From contig CM055315.2 of NCBI GenBank assembly GCA_029255685.2, positions 26,603,501-26,667,500 on the forward strand: a stretch of DNA of 64,000 nt. The letters are read 5' to 3'. The translations under genes and the position numbers were made by a program. The notes beneath the pieces are model-generated. The model did no database searches. It was not told the DNA's origin and saw only the letters and a list, made by a program, of their open reading frames with translations. This DNA is from Silene conica (lineage: Eukaryota > Streptophyta > Magnoliopsida > Caryophyllales > Caryophyllaceae). This document shows, piece after piece, positions 21,840 to 31,012 of the stretch (position 1 is the first letter of the stretch; each line of letters begins with the position of its first letter).

Positions 21840-23597
21840 TCATGGTTTTGAGCTCACGTCCTTGACAAGCTGCCCCATAGTTTCAGCCAACTGATTCAAC
21901 CGAGCAAGGACCTCACGCTGATCAACATTCTGTCCCACTGTTGCTTGAGTTTTCTTCACTAAAACTCCATTAACCACGACCATGCTCATCCTTGACAACA
22001 ACCCCGTTGACATCTCATCACTCAACTTCTCCACAGCTGGGCTACCCTTTTTCACCACCCTCTCAGCAGAAAACACCAATGACAGCCACATACCATATGG
22101 CACCACGAAAGTGGTGTCAAAAACACCGTTTTGGAAACCGGTGGCCGCTTCATGGATTCGGGAAAATATAAGGCGCGGAAGGTTGATGGGTTTGTGTTTA
22201 ACAATATGGTGGATGAGGAGCATGTCGAGAAGAGAGCATCTCCCTCGGCTATTGTTGCTAGGGACAAGGTTGCGGAAGATTAGGTTAAAGACAAAGCGGA
22301 TTGGGGCGGGAAGTTCAATGGAATATATGTTGGTTGGGCCCTCGGTAGCACTAGGGCGAAGTACCTTGAGTACTTGGGCACTTGTGACCTCCTCTACTTC
22401 CCCCCAGTCACGTTTTGGAAACGTTGTCAACCCCACATCAGAGATCTCAAGCAACCCAGCAAGTCTCTCAATGGTAAGAACAAATGGTTTACGGTTTATC
22501 ACAGCAGAAAGGGTACCCGAAGCAACATCAACTCTGACTGTTGCATAGAATTGGATGACTTCGGACAAGTACATGGGACTATACTTGTCGAGAAGGTTCA
22601 CCCAACCCTGTGCATACATAGCCTCCTTAAAATATTTAAAAGCGGGTGATGAATCATACCAAGACTTGTGATAACGTCTTCCACTGTGAAAGCAACAGTT
22701 GAGGATACCGTGACATGTCTTCAATGTGTCCTCCGGCAAGTCAAGAGAGTTGAGATGATTAGCCACATCATTTTTGAAGGCATCTGAGTAAGAGGACACG
22801 GCAAGAGCACGACAAGTGTTTGTAGGTGTCTTGTCCTCTAGGATTTCCTCATCTTCTTCTTCAAGAGAGGACAAGAGGTTTGAAGTTTTGGCCCTCTTAG
22901 CCGTGCGGGTTTTTGACCCGGACCCCTTTCTTTTTGTGGGTTTGGTTGCTTTGGTGGGTGGATTTTCATAGGGGATCTCATCATCCTCTTCTTCTTCTTC
23001 AGATATTGCGGGCATCTTTCCCTTGGAACGGGTCTTAGATGAGGGTTCGGAAAACAATGGGTCAAGCGTTTCCTCGAACACCTCATCTTCATTCTGAGTT
23101 CCCTCTTTTTCAACAGTGGTGTTTACTGTTTCATCCTCTTCCATAGCCTCCGTGTTTCTCTCCTTTGTTCCCACACTTTCTTCATTCATTTCTGAGTTTT
23201 CTTTGTTTTTGCTAGCACTCATCTCATTGAGTGTCTCAACCACTTCATTTTCTTCTTCCTCCACAACTTCTTTAGACTTTTTCTTTACTACCTTCTCCTT
23301 TTTCTTTTCCTTTTCTTTTGATTTTCTCATTTCCTCTTCCTTTTTCTTACTGAGATCCTTCATGATCTCATCAATCTCATCACTTTCGGATTCCACATCT
23401 TCTTCGACATTCAAATCAGGGATGTCAGACCTTGTTTCTTTTTCTTTTTCTCTGACAGTGTCATCCTCATTATGACCCTCCTCTTCATCGGTGTCAAAAT
23501 CAACCGATGGGTCGAGTTGAAGAGAAATGGGTTCCCTTCGTCCCTTGCCACGCATCTTTCTACTCGCCTTTCCTCCTCTGACAGCTACTTCCTCCAT
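21840..23597 (-). CDS. SIRE 3' ORF (envelope-position protein of unknown function)
   Basis: A 585-residue ORF lies downstream of pol, sense to it, where SIRE elements carry an envelope-like or additional ORF. Residues 1-265 are highly charged and low in complexity (Glu/Lys-rich, likely disordered). Residues from about 265 to 560 form a globular part resembling the plant transposon protein domain seen in retroelement 3' ORFs, with NLIFRNLVP and LLDMLLIHHIVKHKPINLPR near residues 435-475. I see no signal peptide or clear membrane span, so it is envelope-like by position only. Its ATG at 23597 lies inside an inserted 92-bp MITE. Beyond the MITE the same frame stays open to an ATG at 23754, the likely original start. 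Confidence 0.7.
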   Translation of the reverse strand: MEEVAVRGGKASRKMRGKGRREPISLQLDPSVDFDTDEEEGHNEDDTVREKEKETRSDIPDLNVEEDVESESDEIDEIMKDLSKKKEEEMRKSKEKEKKKEKVVKKKSKEVVEEEENEVVETLNEMSASKNKENSEMNEESVGTKERNTEAMEEDETVNTTVEKEGTQNEDEVFEETLDPLFSEPSSKTRSKGKMPAISEEEEEDDEIPYENPPTKATKPTKRKGSGSKTRTAKRAKTSNLLSSLEEEDEEILEDKTPTNTCRALAVSSYSDAFKNDVANHLNSLDLPEDTLKTCHGILNCCFHSGRRYHKSWYDSSPAFKYFKEAMYAQGWVNLLDKYSPMYLSEVIQFYATVRVDVASGTLSAVINRKPFVLTIERLAGLLEISDVGLTTFPKRDWGEVEEVTSAQVLKVLRPSATEGPTNIYSIELPAPIRFVFNLIFRNLVPSNNSRGRCSLLDMLLIHHIVKHKPINLPRLIFSRIHEAATGFQNGVFDTTFVVPYGMWLSLVFSAERVVKKGSPAVEKLSDEMSTGLLSRMSMVVVNGVLVKKTQATVGQNVDQREVLARLNQLAETMGQLVKDVSSKP

Positions 23598-23679
23598 TTT
23601 TATATAATGTACCCATTTTATTAAAATACTACACTCATATATTCAACAAATGGGTACATTATATAAAAACGGAGGATAG
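23588..23679. mobile_element. Stowaway-like mini-MITE (92 bp) inside the SIRE 3' ORF
   Basis: CTTCCTCCATTTTTATATAA at the left pairs with the inverted right end CTATCCTCCGTTTTTATATA; the arms continue through AATGTACCCATTT. TA flanks both ends (23586-23587, 23680-23681). The insertion splits the 3' ORF close to its N-terminus and supplies the present start codon. Confidence 0.9.
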
Positions 23680-23681
23680 TA

Positions 23682-24215
23682 TTTTCTTACGGGATTGAAC
23701 AGTGTTGGTGGTTTTAGAGGCGGTGGTAACGTTGGATTCGGGTTGGGTGGACATATTTTTTCATTTTGCTACAAACTTTGGGTTGAAGGAATTTCTAAGA
23801 TTTTGTAGTTCTCTTGCAAGGTTTTTGGGAGGCATTTTATTGAAGAAGGAAGGTGAAGGTTGTACGGTTTTGGACGGGTGAGGAAGGAGAGAGGTTGGCA
23901 GTTTTCTTTTGCTTTTGGATTTGTACAATGAGAGTACAATTTGCATGGGAAATGAAGGGATAAGAGTAGGTAGTTAAGTTTAAAGTGTAGGAGGTTGTAC
24001 TTTTGAGAAGGATGGTTGGTTTGATTTGACAAGTCATTTATGTTTGAGTGGCTCAACATGTTTAAAGTACACTATTCTTTTTATTGTAATTTTTATTTCA
24101 CATAAACTTGTACTACACATAATATTAAACATAGTAATGAGTACTTATTTTAGCATGCATTAAGTTATCTCCTCTAGTCAATCATGTAGGAGAAGTACGT
24201 GATTTTTCAATTTCG
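23682..24215 (-). other. pol to 3' ORF spacer of SIRE-type element
   Basis: Apart from the displaced first codons of the 3' ORF (to 23754), no supported coding sequence is present. Several short overlapping minus-strand ORFs at 23761-24059 have low-complexity, unconserved-looking translations. A subgenomic promoter or splice acceptor might lie here, but none is obvious. Confidence 0.5.
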
Positions 24216-25463
24216 TTACATTTTGTCACGCAAACCAATTTCCGACCGAAGTCTTTCGAATTGTTCTCTTTCCAACGGTTTTGTGAAAATATCCGCAAGT
24301 TGATCTTCGGTTCTACAAAAACTTAAGCATATATGGCCTTTTTCCACTTGATCACGTAGAAAATGATGTCGGATGTCTATGTGTTTGGTACGTGAGTGTT
24401 GTATTGGATTTTTTGAAATGTTAATAGCACTAGTGTTATCACATAAAATAGGGGTAGTTTCGAAGATTAGACCGTAGTCATGTAATTGTTGTCTTACCCA
24501 TATAATTTGTGCACAACAAAGAGCGGCACTTACATACTCACTTTCGGCCGTGGACAATGCAACGGTGTTTTGTTTCTTTGAAGCCCATGAAATTATGCAC
24601 GGTCCAAGGAACGTTGCAATTCCCGACGTGCTTTTTCTTTCCACGAGATCACCGACATAGTCCGCATCCGAAACACCTACAAGATCAAGTTCAAAATGAG
24701 TTGGATACCAAAGATGTACTCCTTGTGTTCCAACCAAATAACTAAAAATCCGTTTTACGGCTTTGAAGTGTGATTCTTTAGGATTTGCTTGGAAACGAGC
24801 ACATACACAAACACTATATTGTATATCCGGACGACTTGCGGTTAAGTAGAGAAGTGAGCCAATCATACCTCGATAAATCCTCTCACTTACACTCTTACCT
24901 TCTTCATCTTTGTCAATTTTGACTTTGGACATCATGGGGGTAGGCATTGGTTTGGAGTCGGACAACCCGAACTTATTTAACATCTCTTTTAAGTACTTTT
25001 GTTGATGAATCATTGTTCCTTGTTCATTTTGTTTGATTTGAAGACCAAGGAAAAATCCTAGTTCTCCCATCATACTCATTTCAAATTCGGATGTCATCAA
25101 ATCAGAAAAATACTTATAAAGAACGTTATTTGTTGCACCAAAAATAATATCATCGACATAAACTTGTGCAAGCAACAGTTCAGTTCCTTGTGACTTAATA
25201 AACAACGTTTTATCAACCGAGCCTCGTGAGAAGCCGTTTTCAAGTAAAAAATTAGACAATCTGTCGTACCAAGCTCGAGGAGCTTGCTTTAAACCGTAAA
25301 GTGCTTTGTCAAGTTTGAAAACATGGTTAGGAAATTCATTATTTATAAATCCGGGAGGTTGTTCAGCAAAAAATTCCTCTTCAAGGTATCCATTTAGAAA
25401 CGTGGTTTTCACGTCCATTTGAAAGAGTTTGATACCTTGAAAGGATGCAAAAGCTATGAGCAT
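24216..25463 (-). CDS. pol: SIRE-type reverse transcriptase (C-terminal part) and RNase H
   Basis: The 415-residue open frame starts within RT (QMDVKTTFLNGYLEEEFF at residues 15-32). It carries the catalytic YVDD at 102-105, followed by IIFGATN, characteristic of SIRE. RNase H follows from about residue 260 (SDADYVGD, STAESEY, CDNTSA) and closes with ADIFTKPLE near 392-400. It is the downstream half of a pol polyprotein; the frame is separated from the integrase part by one extra base in a run of four A on minus (25518-25521). The listed start is only the first ATG after that break, not a real initiation site. Confidence 0.9.
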   Translation of the reverse strand: MLIAFASFQGIKLFQMDVKTTFLNGYLEEEFFAEQPPGFINNEFPNHVFKLDKALYGLKQAPRAWYDRLSNFLLENGFSRGSVDKTLFIKSQGTELLLAQVYVDDIIFGATNNVLYKYFSDLMTSEFEMSMMGELGFFLGLQIKQNEQGTMIHQQKYLKEMLNKFGLSDSKPMPTPMMSKVKIDKDEEGKSVSERIYRGMIGSLLYLTASRPDIQYSVCVCARFQANPKESHFKAVKRIFSYLVGTQGVHLWYPTHFELDLVGVSDADYVGDLVERKSTSGIATFLGPCIISWASKKQNTVALSTAESEYVSAALCCAQIIWVRQQLHDYGLIFETTPILCDNTSAINISKNPIQHSRTKHIDIRHHFLRDQVEKGHICLSFCRTEDQLADIFTKPLEREQFERLRSEIGLRDKM

Positions 25464-25483
25464 ACGTATGGCCTCAAGTCTAG

Positions 25484-27490
25484 CTACCGGTGCAAAGGTT
25501 TCTTCATAATCAATCCCTTTTCTTGTTGATTATACCCTTGCACCACTAGTCTAGCCTTGTTACGTACGATTTCTCCAACATCATCAAGCTTATTGCGAAA
25601 GACCCACCTCGTACCAATGACAGTACGTTGGGCAGGCCTAGGAACCAGATGCCATACCTTGTTACGTTCAAATTGCTCTAATTCTTCTTGCATTGCTGTG
25701 GTCCAGTATTCATCAGTCAAGGCCACTGTGACATTGGTTGGTTCAATTTTTGAGATGAAAGAGTGGAATGCACAGTAATTTTGGAGGGAGGATCTGGTTT
25801 TTACTCCTGAATTGACATCACTGGTTAGGTTTGATAGAGGATGTGAGCTTTGATGTTTCCAATTTTTGAGGACAAGTGGTTCGGGGGAGTTATTTGTTTC
25901 TGGTGCAACAGTAGAAGCTACTGTTGAATTTTGGGAATTTGTTGAAAGATGACTTGGTTCTTCCTCTGTTTGTGTGGTCAGTTGTTGTTCCCTTTCCAAA
26001 TTTCCCCCTGAGGTGCTGACTTCTTCTGTTGGCGAGGGAGTGTTAGTTTCCCATGGATTTTGGCCGTTTTCCTCATGCAACAGTTGATCAGACTGTTGCA
26101 CGTCCTCTTCTAGCACTTGATCCATATCGCTACGGATCATGCCAATCTCAAAGTCATCATCATATTCATCTTCTTCATCCTGATCATCAGAAATAAACAA
26201 ACTTGATTCATCAAATATTACATGTACGCTTTCCTCCATTTTCATGGTACGTTTGTTATATATTTTATAAGCCTTACTATGATCCGAATATCCAACAAAT
26301 ACTCCTTCATCACTTCGAGCGTCAAAATTTCCAAGATTGTCTTTTCCATTATTGTGAACAAAACACTTACTACCAAAACATTTTAAGTGTGAAATGTTAG
26401 GTTTTCTACCTCGAAGCAATTCATAAGGAGTTTTGTTTGACATTTTTCGAATCATAACACGGTTATAAATATAACAAGAAGTATTGACCGCTTCTGCCAA
26501 AAAATTTCTAGGAACCTTAGAGCTAATGAGTAAAGTCCTAGCCATATTTTCCAAAGTTCGATTCATTCTCTCCACTACCCCGTTTTGTTGTGGGGTTCTA
26601 GCGGCAGAAAAGTTATGGCTAACACCGTACTCATTACAATAGTCTTTGAAAGATGAATTCTCAAATTCGGATCCATGATCGGATCTTAATGAAGTGAGTT
26701 TGTATCCAAATTTATTTTGAGCCTTCTTGACCCAAATAAGGAATTCATCAAAGGTTTGATCCTTAGAAATTAGAAACAAAAGCCAAACGTACCGTGAGAA
26801 GTCATCAACAATTACACAAATGTACCTACTACCACCTTTGCTAGGTATACGCATTGGTCCACATAGATCTATGTGGATGAGTTCTAATGGTAGAGAAGTA
26901 CTAATGACATTTTTGGATTTAAAGGAATTCTTTACTTGTTTCCCTTTTACACAGTCATCACAGAGATATTTGAATTCAAATTTTATGTTAGGAATGCCAT
27001 CTACTAGGTCAAGTTTTCTTATGGTATTTAGTGTTTTGGCATTCACATGACCAAGTCGTTTATGCCAAAGCCAAGGGTTATTCTTTTGAACACTCATGCA
27101 AGACAAGGTTTGTCCCGACAAAGAGTGAAGATTGGTCATGTAAACATCCTTAACACGATTACCACTGAGAATGAGATTCTTAGTCTTTTCATCTATTATT
27201 CTACATTCATTTGCACGGAATTCAACAATATTACCACGATCACATAATTGAGAAATACTAAGAAGATTGTGCTTCAAACCTTTGACAAGCAACACTTTGT
27301 CGACGCATAGTGACTTTGACTTACCAACTTTTCCAATACCAACTATTTCACCTCGTTTGTTGTCACCAAAAGTCACCATACCGCCATCATAGGCCTTTAG
27401 TGAGAGAAATTGGTTTTTATCTCCCGTCATATGACGTGAGCATCCACTGTCCAAATACCAATTGCTGCTGCCTCCCACTATAGCCTGCAC
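25484..27490 (-). CDS. pol: SIRE-type protease-proximal region, integrase and RT N-terminus
   Basis: The 668-residue open frame begins at DSGCSRHM (residues 14-21), the copia protease/Gag-pre-integrase region. The integrase zinc finger uses H143, H148, C177 and C180. The integrase core has D208, D271 and E307; the 35 residues between the last two give the DD35E signature. An acidic linker follows (about residues 425-540), then the RT start with RWVFRNKLDD and KARLVVQGYNQQE. The frame fails at residue 656 through a one-base insertion. It has no natural ATG, and its frame differs from gag, so a second indel of opposite sign lies near 27490. Integration would need an intact relative. Confidence 0.9.
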   Translation of the reverse strand: MQAIVGGSSNWYLDSGCSRHMTGDKNQFLSLKAYDGGMVTFGDNKRGEIVGIGKVGKSKSLCVDKVLLVKGLKHNLLSISQLCDRGNIVEFRANECRIIDEKTKNLILSGNRVKDVYMTNLHSLSGQTLSCMSVQKNNPWLWHKRLGHVNAKTLNTIRKLDLVDGIPNIKFEFKYLCDDCVKGKQVKNSFKSKNVISTSLPLELIHIDLCGPMRIPSKGGSRYICVIVDDFSRYVWLLFLISKDQTFDEFLIWVKKAQNKFGYKLTSLRSDHGSEFENSSFKDYCNEYGVSHNFSAARTPQQNGVVERMNRTLENMARTLLISSKVPRNFLAEAVNTSCYIYNRVMIRKMSNKTPYELLRGRKPNISHLKCFGSKCFVHNNGKDNLGNFDARSDEGVFVGYSDHSKAYKIYNKRTMKMEESVHVIFDESSLFISDDQDEEDEYDDDFEIGMIRSDMDQVLEEDVQQSDQLLHEENGQNPWETNTPSPTEEVSTSGGNLEREQQLTTQTEEEPSHLSTNSQNSTVASTVAPETNNSPEPLVLKNWKHQSSHPLSNLTSDVNSGVKTRSSLQNYCAFHSFISKIEPTNVTVALTDEYWTTAMQEELEQFERNKVWHLVPRPAQRTVIGTRWVFRNKLDDVGEIVRNKARLVVQGYNQQEKGLIMKKPLHR

Positions 27491-27494
27491 ATAA

Positions 27495-28244
27495 TCAATT
27501 CGTTAGTTTAGGAACCCAGACTAGCTTGGGTTCCTTCTTAACATTCTTCTTTTTAAACACTTCCTTTTTGACCCATGATTGTTTAGCTCTTGAAGTACTT
27601 CTTTCTAGGTCAAGTTTTCTCTTTTCACATCCATTGAACTCATGACCGGTGTTACCACAATAGTTACAAATTATGTATTCAGCAAGACCAGCGTATTTTC
27701 TTCTTCTGAAGTCAGTTTGACTCGGGTCTTGGTTTCTAATGCAACAGTGTGTGTTACTGTTGCGTGAAAAACCAAGTCCAGTCATTTTCTCTCGACATTC
27801 ATATTCTTGTGATTGCTTTAGAAGAAATTCTAGGACTCTCTGACTACCTTCCCATTTGAGATAGAAGGTTTTGGCCTCATCTAACTTTTTATTCAAGGTC
27901 TTGATTTCACTTAGATGTTCATGGTTTACCCTTTGTGATTTGTCGCGAGCATGTTTAATGTGACTCACTTCATCACTCAACATTGATCCAACTTGTTGTA
28001 GTTGTTTGTTATCTTGCTTATAGAAAGTGAGTTCAAACAGCAAAGAGTCACGTTCCTTGGTGATTGTGGAGACACGTTTGTTAAGACTGTTCAATTCTTT
28101 GTCAAGATCTGATGCAACAGTGCAAGAGTCTGTGACATGAATTTGTTCCAGTTTTTTGGTAAGAGTACGGTTCTATTTTTGCAAACTCTTGATTTCATTT
28201 TCGACAATGGTTGAGGAGCTGGTTATGTCATTTTCATTTAGACT
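27495..28244 (-). pseudogene. gag: Continuation of SIRE gag after premature stops
   Basis: Same frame as the upstream gag ORF, interrupted by TAA at 28245-28247 and TAG at 28173-28175. The stretch encodes a heptad-like coiled coil (about 28090-27850) and a second CCHC zinc knuckle, CNYCGNTGHEFNGC, then a Lys-rich end with WVKKEVF and VWVPKLTN. It stops at 27495, just before the pol frame. SIRE Gag is normally long and carries this region, so the two stops are damage. Confidence 0.8.
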
Positions 28245-29519
28245 TTATTTTAGACAAATGTTTTCTTCAGCAATGTTCTCGATTTCTTCTTGCATTGCTT
28301 CAAGTTTATTATTTTGAACACGACACTTGTCTATGAATTGATCTAATAAAATGCACACTTTATCTTTTGAGAATGACCAAGCCTTTTTCTTAAGTGAGTT
28401 TACCTCATTGTCGGAGTCAGAGTTGGAATCATTTGAGTGGGCCATAAGACATACGACCTTTTCTTTAGAAGAGTTTGAGACAGTTTTTGAAGAGTTTGAC
28501 GAGACACATAACTTGGCATCTAATTCGTCCTCAAGGATTTCCTCCTCTTCGGAATCAGATAAACCCCAAATAGCCGTCATGACTTTTGCCTTATAATCTT
28601 GCTTTGCAACGTCACGTTTTTCCTTTGATTTAAATAGATCCCACTTTGGACATTCTTTGATTTGGTGACCCTTGTCACCACATTTAAAACATCCAATAGT
28701 GGAAGTCAATTTTCTCTTAGGAAACTGTCGTTTACTAGCATTAGTCTTAAACCTTTGAGAACCCCTACCATTTATCATACTTGCAATGTTTTTGGTGAAC
28801 AAAGCAAACTCATCATCTCCATCCTCCTCATCACTTGAGAGAGCATTGAGAGCGAGACCTTTCCCTTTGGAACTTTCCTCAGAACGCTTCACGAGGGTTA
28901 ATTCGTGAGCCATGAGTGAGCCCATTACTTCATTAAGGGGTAGAATAGATAGATCCTTTGCTTCCTCAATAGCGGTAACCTTTGGTTGCCATTTTTCGGT
29001 TAGGCTACGAAGAATTTTGCGAACTAGATCCTCGGGTTCAAAAACCCTCCCTAGATTCTTGAGTTCATTGACAATGCTAGAAAAACGAGATGAGAGACTA
29101 TTTATGGATTCATCCTTAGTCATGTTAAACATCTCGTACTGTTGCATAAGAAGATCTATTTGATACTTCTTTACTTGAGACGTTCCCTCATATGCAAGGC
29201 ATAGGGTGTCCCAAATTTCTTTGGCTGACGTGCAACTAGATATTCTATTGATCTCTTGTTCACCGATGCCATATTGAAGGATGGACATGGCTTTAGAGTT
29301 CTTTTCGACCTTTTTGTAATCTGACTCAACGTACTTCTCCTCGCTTTTTGGTGTACTAGTGCCATCGGCATTAGTGACAGAGATAGCGAGGGGGCCATTT
29401 TTTATTATTAACCAACACTCATAATCAGTACCCTTAACGTAGTGCTTCATGCGATGTTTCCACCAGACATAGTTATCTCCCTTGAAGATGGGATACTTAG
29501 TGTGTTTATTTTCGTCCAT
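28245..29519 (-). CDS. gag: SIRE-type Gag, N-terminal part
   Basis: The 424-residue ORF starts about 50 bases after the primer site. The capsid region has WWKHRMKHY near residues 19-27, followed by the copia Gag helical core to about residue 215. A zinc knuckle, CFKCGDKGHQIKEC, is at residues 277-290, and an acidic, serine-rich tail ends at a TAA. Gag would form the particle and bind RNA. Compared with the family it is truncated: the coiled coil and second knuckle follow in frame beyond the stop. Confidence 0.9.
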   Translation of the reverse strand: MDENKHTKYPIFKGDNYVWWKHRMKHYVKGTDYECWLIIKNGPLAISVTNADGTSTPKSEEKYVESDYKKVEKNSKAMSILQYGIGEQEINRISSCTSAKEIWDTLCLAYEGTSQVKKYQIDLLMQQYEMFNMTKDESINSLSSRFSSIVNELKNLGRVFEPEDLVRKILRSLTEKWQPKVTAIEEAKDLSILPLNEVMGSLMAHELTLVKRSEESSKGKGLALNALSSDEEDGDDEFALFTKNIASMINGRGSQRFKTNASKRQFPKRKLTSTIGCFKCGDKGHQIKECPKWDLFKSKEKRDVAKQDYKAKVMTAIWGLSDSEEEEILEDELDAKLCVSSNSSKTVSNSSKEKVVCLMAHSNDSNSDSDNEVNSLKKKAWSFSKDKVCILLDQFIDKCRVQNNKLEAMQEEIENIAEENICLK

Positions 29520-29568
29520 AACTATAGGATCAACTCTTTTGGGGCATAGCCAATATCAAGAGCACGAG

Positions 29569-29580
29569 GCTCTGATACCA
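29569..29580 (-). promoter_or_regulatory. Primer-binding site of SIRE-type element
   Basis: On minus, TGGTATCAGAGC sits two bases after the 5' LTR end; complementary to initiator methionine tRNA. Confidence 0.92.
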
Positions 29581-29582
29581 AT

Positions 29583-30975
29583 TGAAGAGTTAAGAACGAA
29601 TAAACACCTAAGAGGGGGAGGGGGTGAATTAGGTGTGACCTTTTTAAAATTTTAACGACAGCTACACTTGAGAGACTTAATGACGAGTAAGTTCACAAGA
29701 TGAGCAAAGTGTTCTATGCAACAGTATGATTGACTGTTACACAGAAACTTGGAATCGTTCAAGTTAGCGAGAATAAAGCGAAGAGTATGTAAGTAAATAA
29801 ACAAACAACCAAAGTTAAAAAATTGGTTCAGTCTCTACTCCGAGACCTACGTCCAACCGTTATTTTATTGATTGTTTAGAAATTTACTCCAACAACTAAA
29901 CGAATACAAGTAAAATAACTCGCCAACCTACTCCGGTTGCATTTGCTCAAAGCTACTCCGCTTCAAGACTTGACTCAAACTTAAAGCTACTCCGCTTCAA
30001 GAGTTTTAGGATGTTCTATCTCTGGTTTACAGGATCAGAATCTCAGATGTTCACTTAAGAACGTGGAGATTTACATTTAAGATCTAAACACGAGAATCAT
30101 GGAACAAACTCATTATGTCACAGTGTAGCTTACTGATGCATGGAGATTTTCAGACCGAGTTTGAGAAAAACGTTTGAAGACTTTTAAACTTAAAATGATT
30201 TTGCAAAACTTAAAGAAAGAACTTTGAAGGCTTAAGAGTTTTCCAGAATACTTCAATAAATGTTGTAAAAGTCTTGGCATTGAATGAGGCTAAGGAGTTT
30301 CTTTTATAGTACTCAAAATGTGGGTATTACCCTATGTGTACTTCCATTGTACTTTTATCCATTGGATAATAGCTAGCCCACTTGACAAGCAAAAGTTGTT
30401 GTTTAGTTTTCATTGGCTCTTGATAAAGCATTTCAGATTTGTCTAGTAAAATATCTTCTAATAAGATGCTCAAGTACCATTTACATTTCAAATGTAAACA
30501 ATTCACAAGTTCTTATTATTTTACGAAATACGGTACACTACGAATAAGACGGGTTTTATTCTTCAATTCGTGCGTACCAAAAGAGAAGACGATTTTACAA
30601 GAAAATAGATTTTGACAATTATTTTCAGAAAACTAAGACGACCATTTTGCAAGTTCCTCGAAAACATTTTTCTCGTAATAAAAAACTCCATGCGGTACAG
30701 ACGCAACAGTCTGATGGACTGTTGCATGACAAAGCTAACACTTGATTTTAACGAGAATGTTCCACTTACTCTTACATTTGTGACTTAGGTTACAAGGGGA
30801 TGTTCTTGACTTGTGTTGTTCTTCTTGATCATGTTTGAAACATAATGGATGATCTCTTTGTTGCCTTTGTTCTTCAATCTATTTGCTTAGCCTTGAATAC
30901 TCAATTCATGCTACTTAAGAACAAACAATTAATATAAACAAGGACTTGTCATCATCAACTTAAAATGTTCCAACA
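29583..30975 (-). repeat. 5' LTR of SIRE-type element
   Basis: Nearly identical to 20009-21399, with small differences such as a 3-base insertion near 30821 and single-base changes near 30063 and 30243. It drives transcription on minus. Flanked on the right by the target duplication GTTGG at 30976-30980. Confidence 0.93.
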
Positions 30976-31012
30976 GTTGGGTTGATGGTTGTAGTGGTGG
31001 TGGTCGTAGTAG

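Larger units (their letters stand above)
20009..30975 (-). mobile_element. SIRE-type Ty1/copia retrotransposon, complete structure, coding damage
   Basis: LTRs lie at 20009-21399 and 29583-30975, with a perfect 5-bp target duplication GTTGG at 20004-20008 and 30976-30980. On minus the order is LTR, primer site, Gag, integrase, RT/RNase H, an extra ORF in the envelope position, polypurine tract, LTR. YVDDIIFGATN in RT and the long 3' ORF fit the SIRE/Maximus lineage. By eye the LTRs differ by about ten substitutions and a few indels over 1.39 kb, so it is a recent insertion. Gag has two stops, pol one frameshift, and the 3' ORF holds a MITE. Confidence 0.93.

Noticed and set aside
23116..23475. 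Ser/Phe-rich plus-strand ORF
   Set aside because: It is antisense to the low-complexity Glu/Lys region of the SIRE 3' ORF; a codon shadow.
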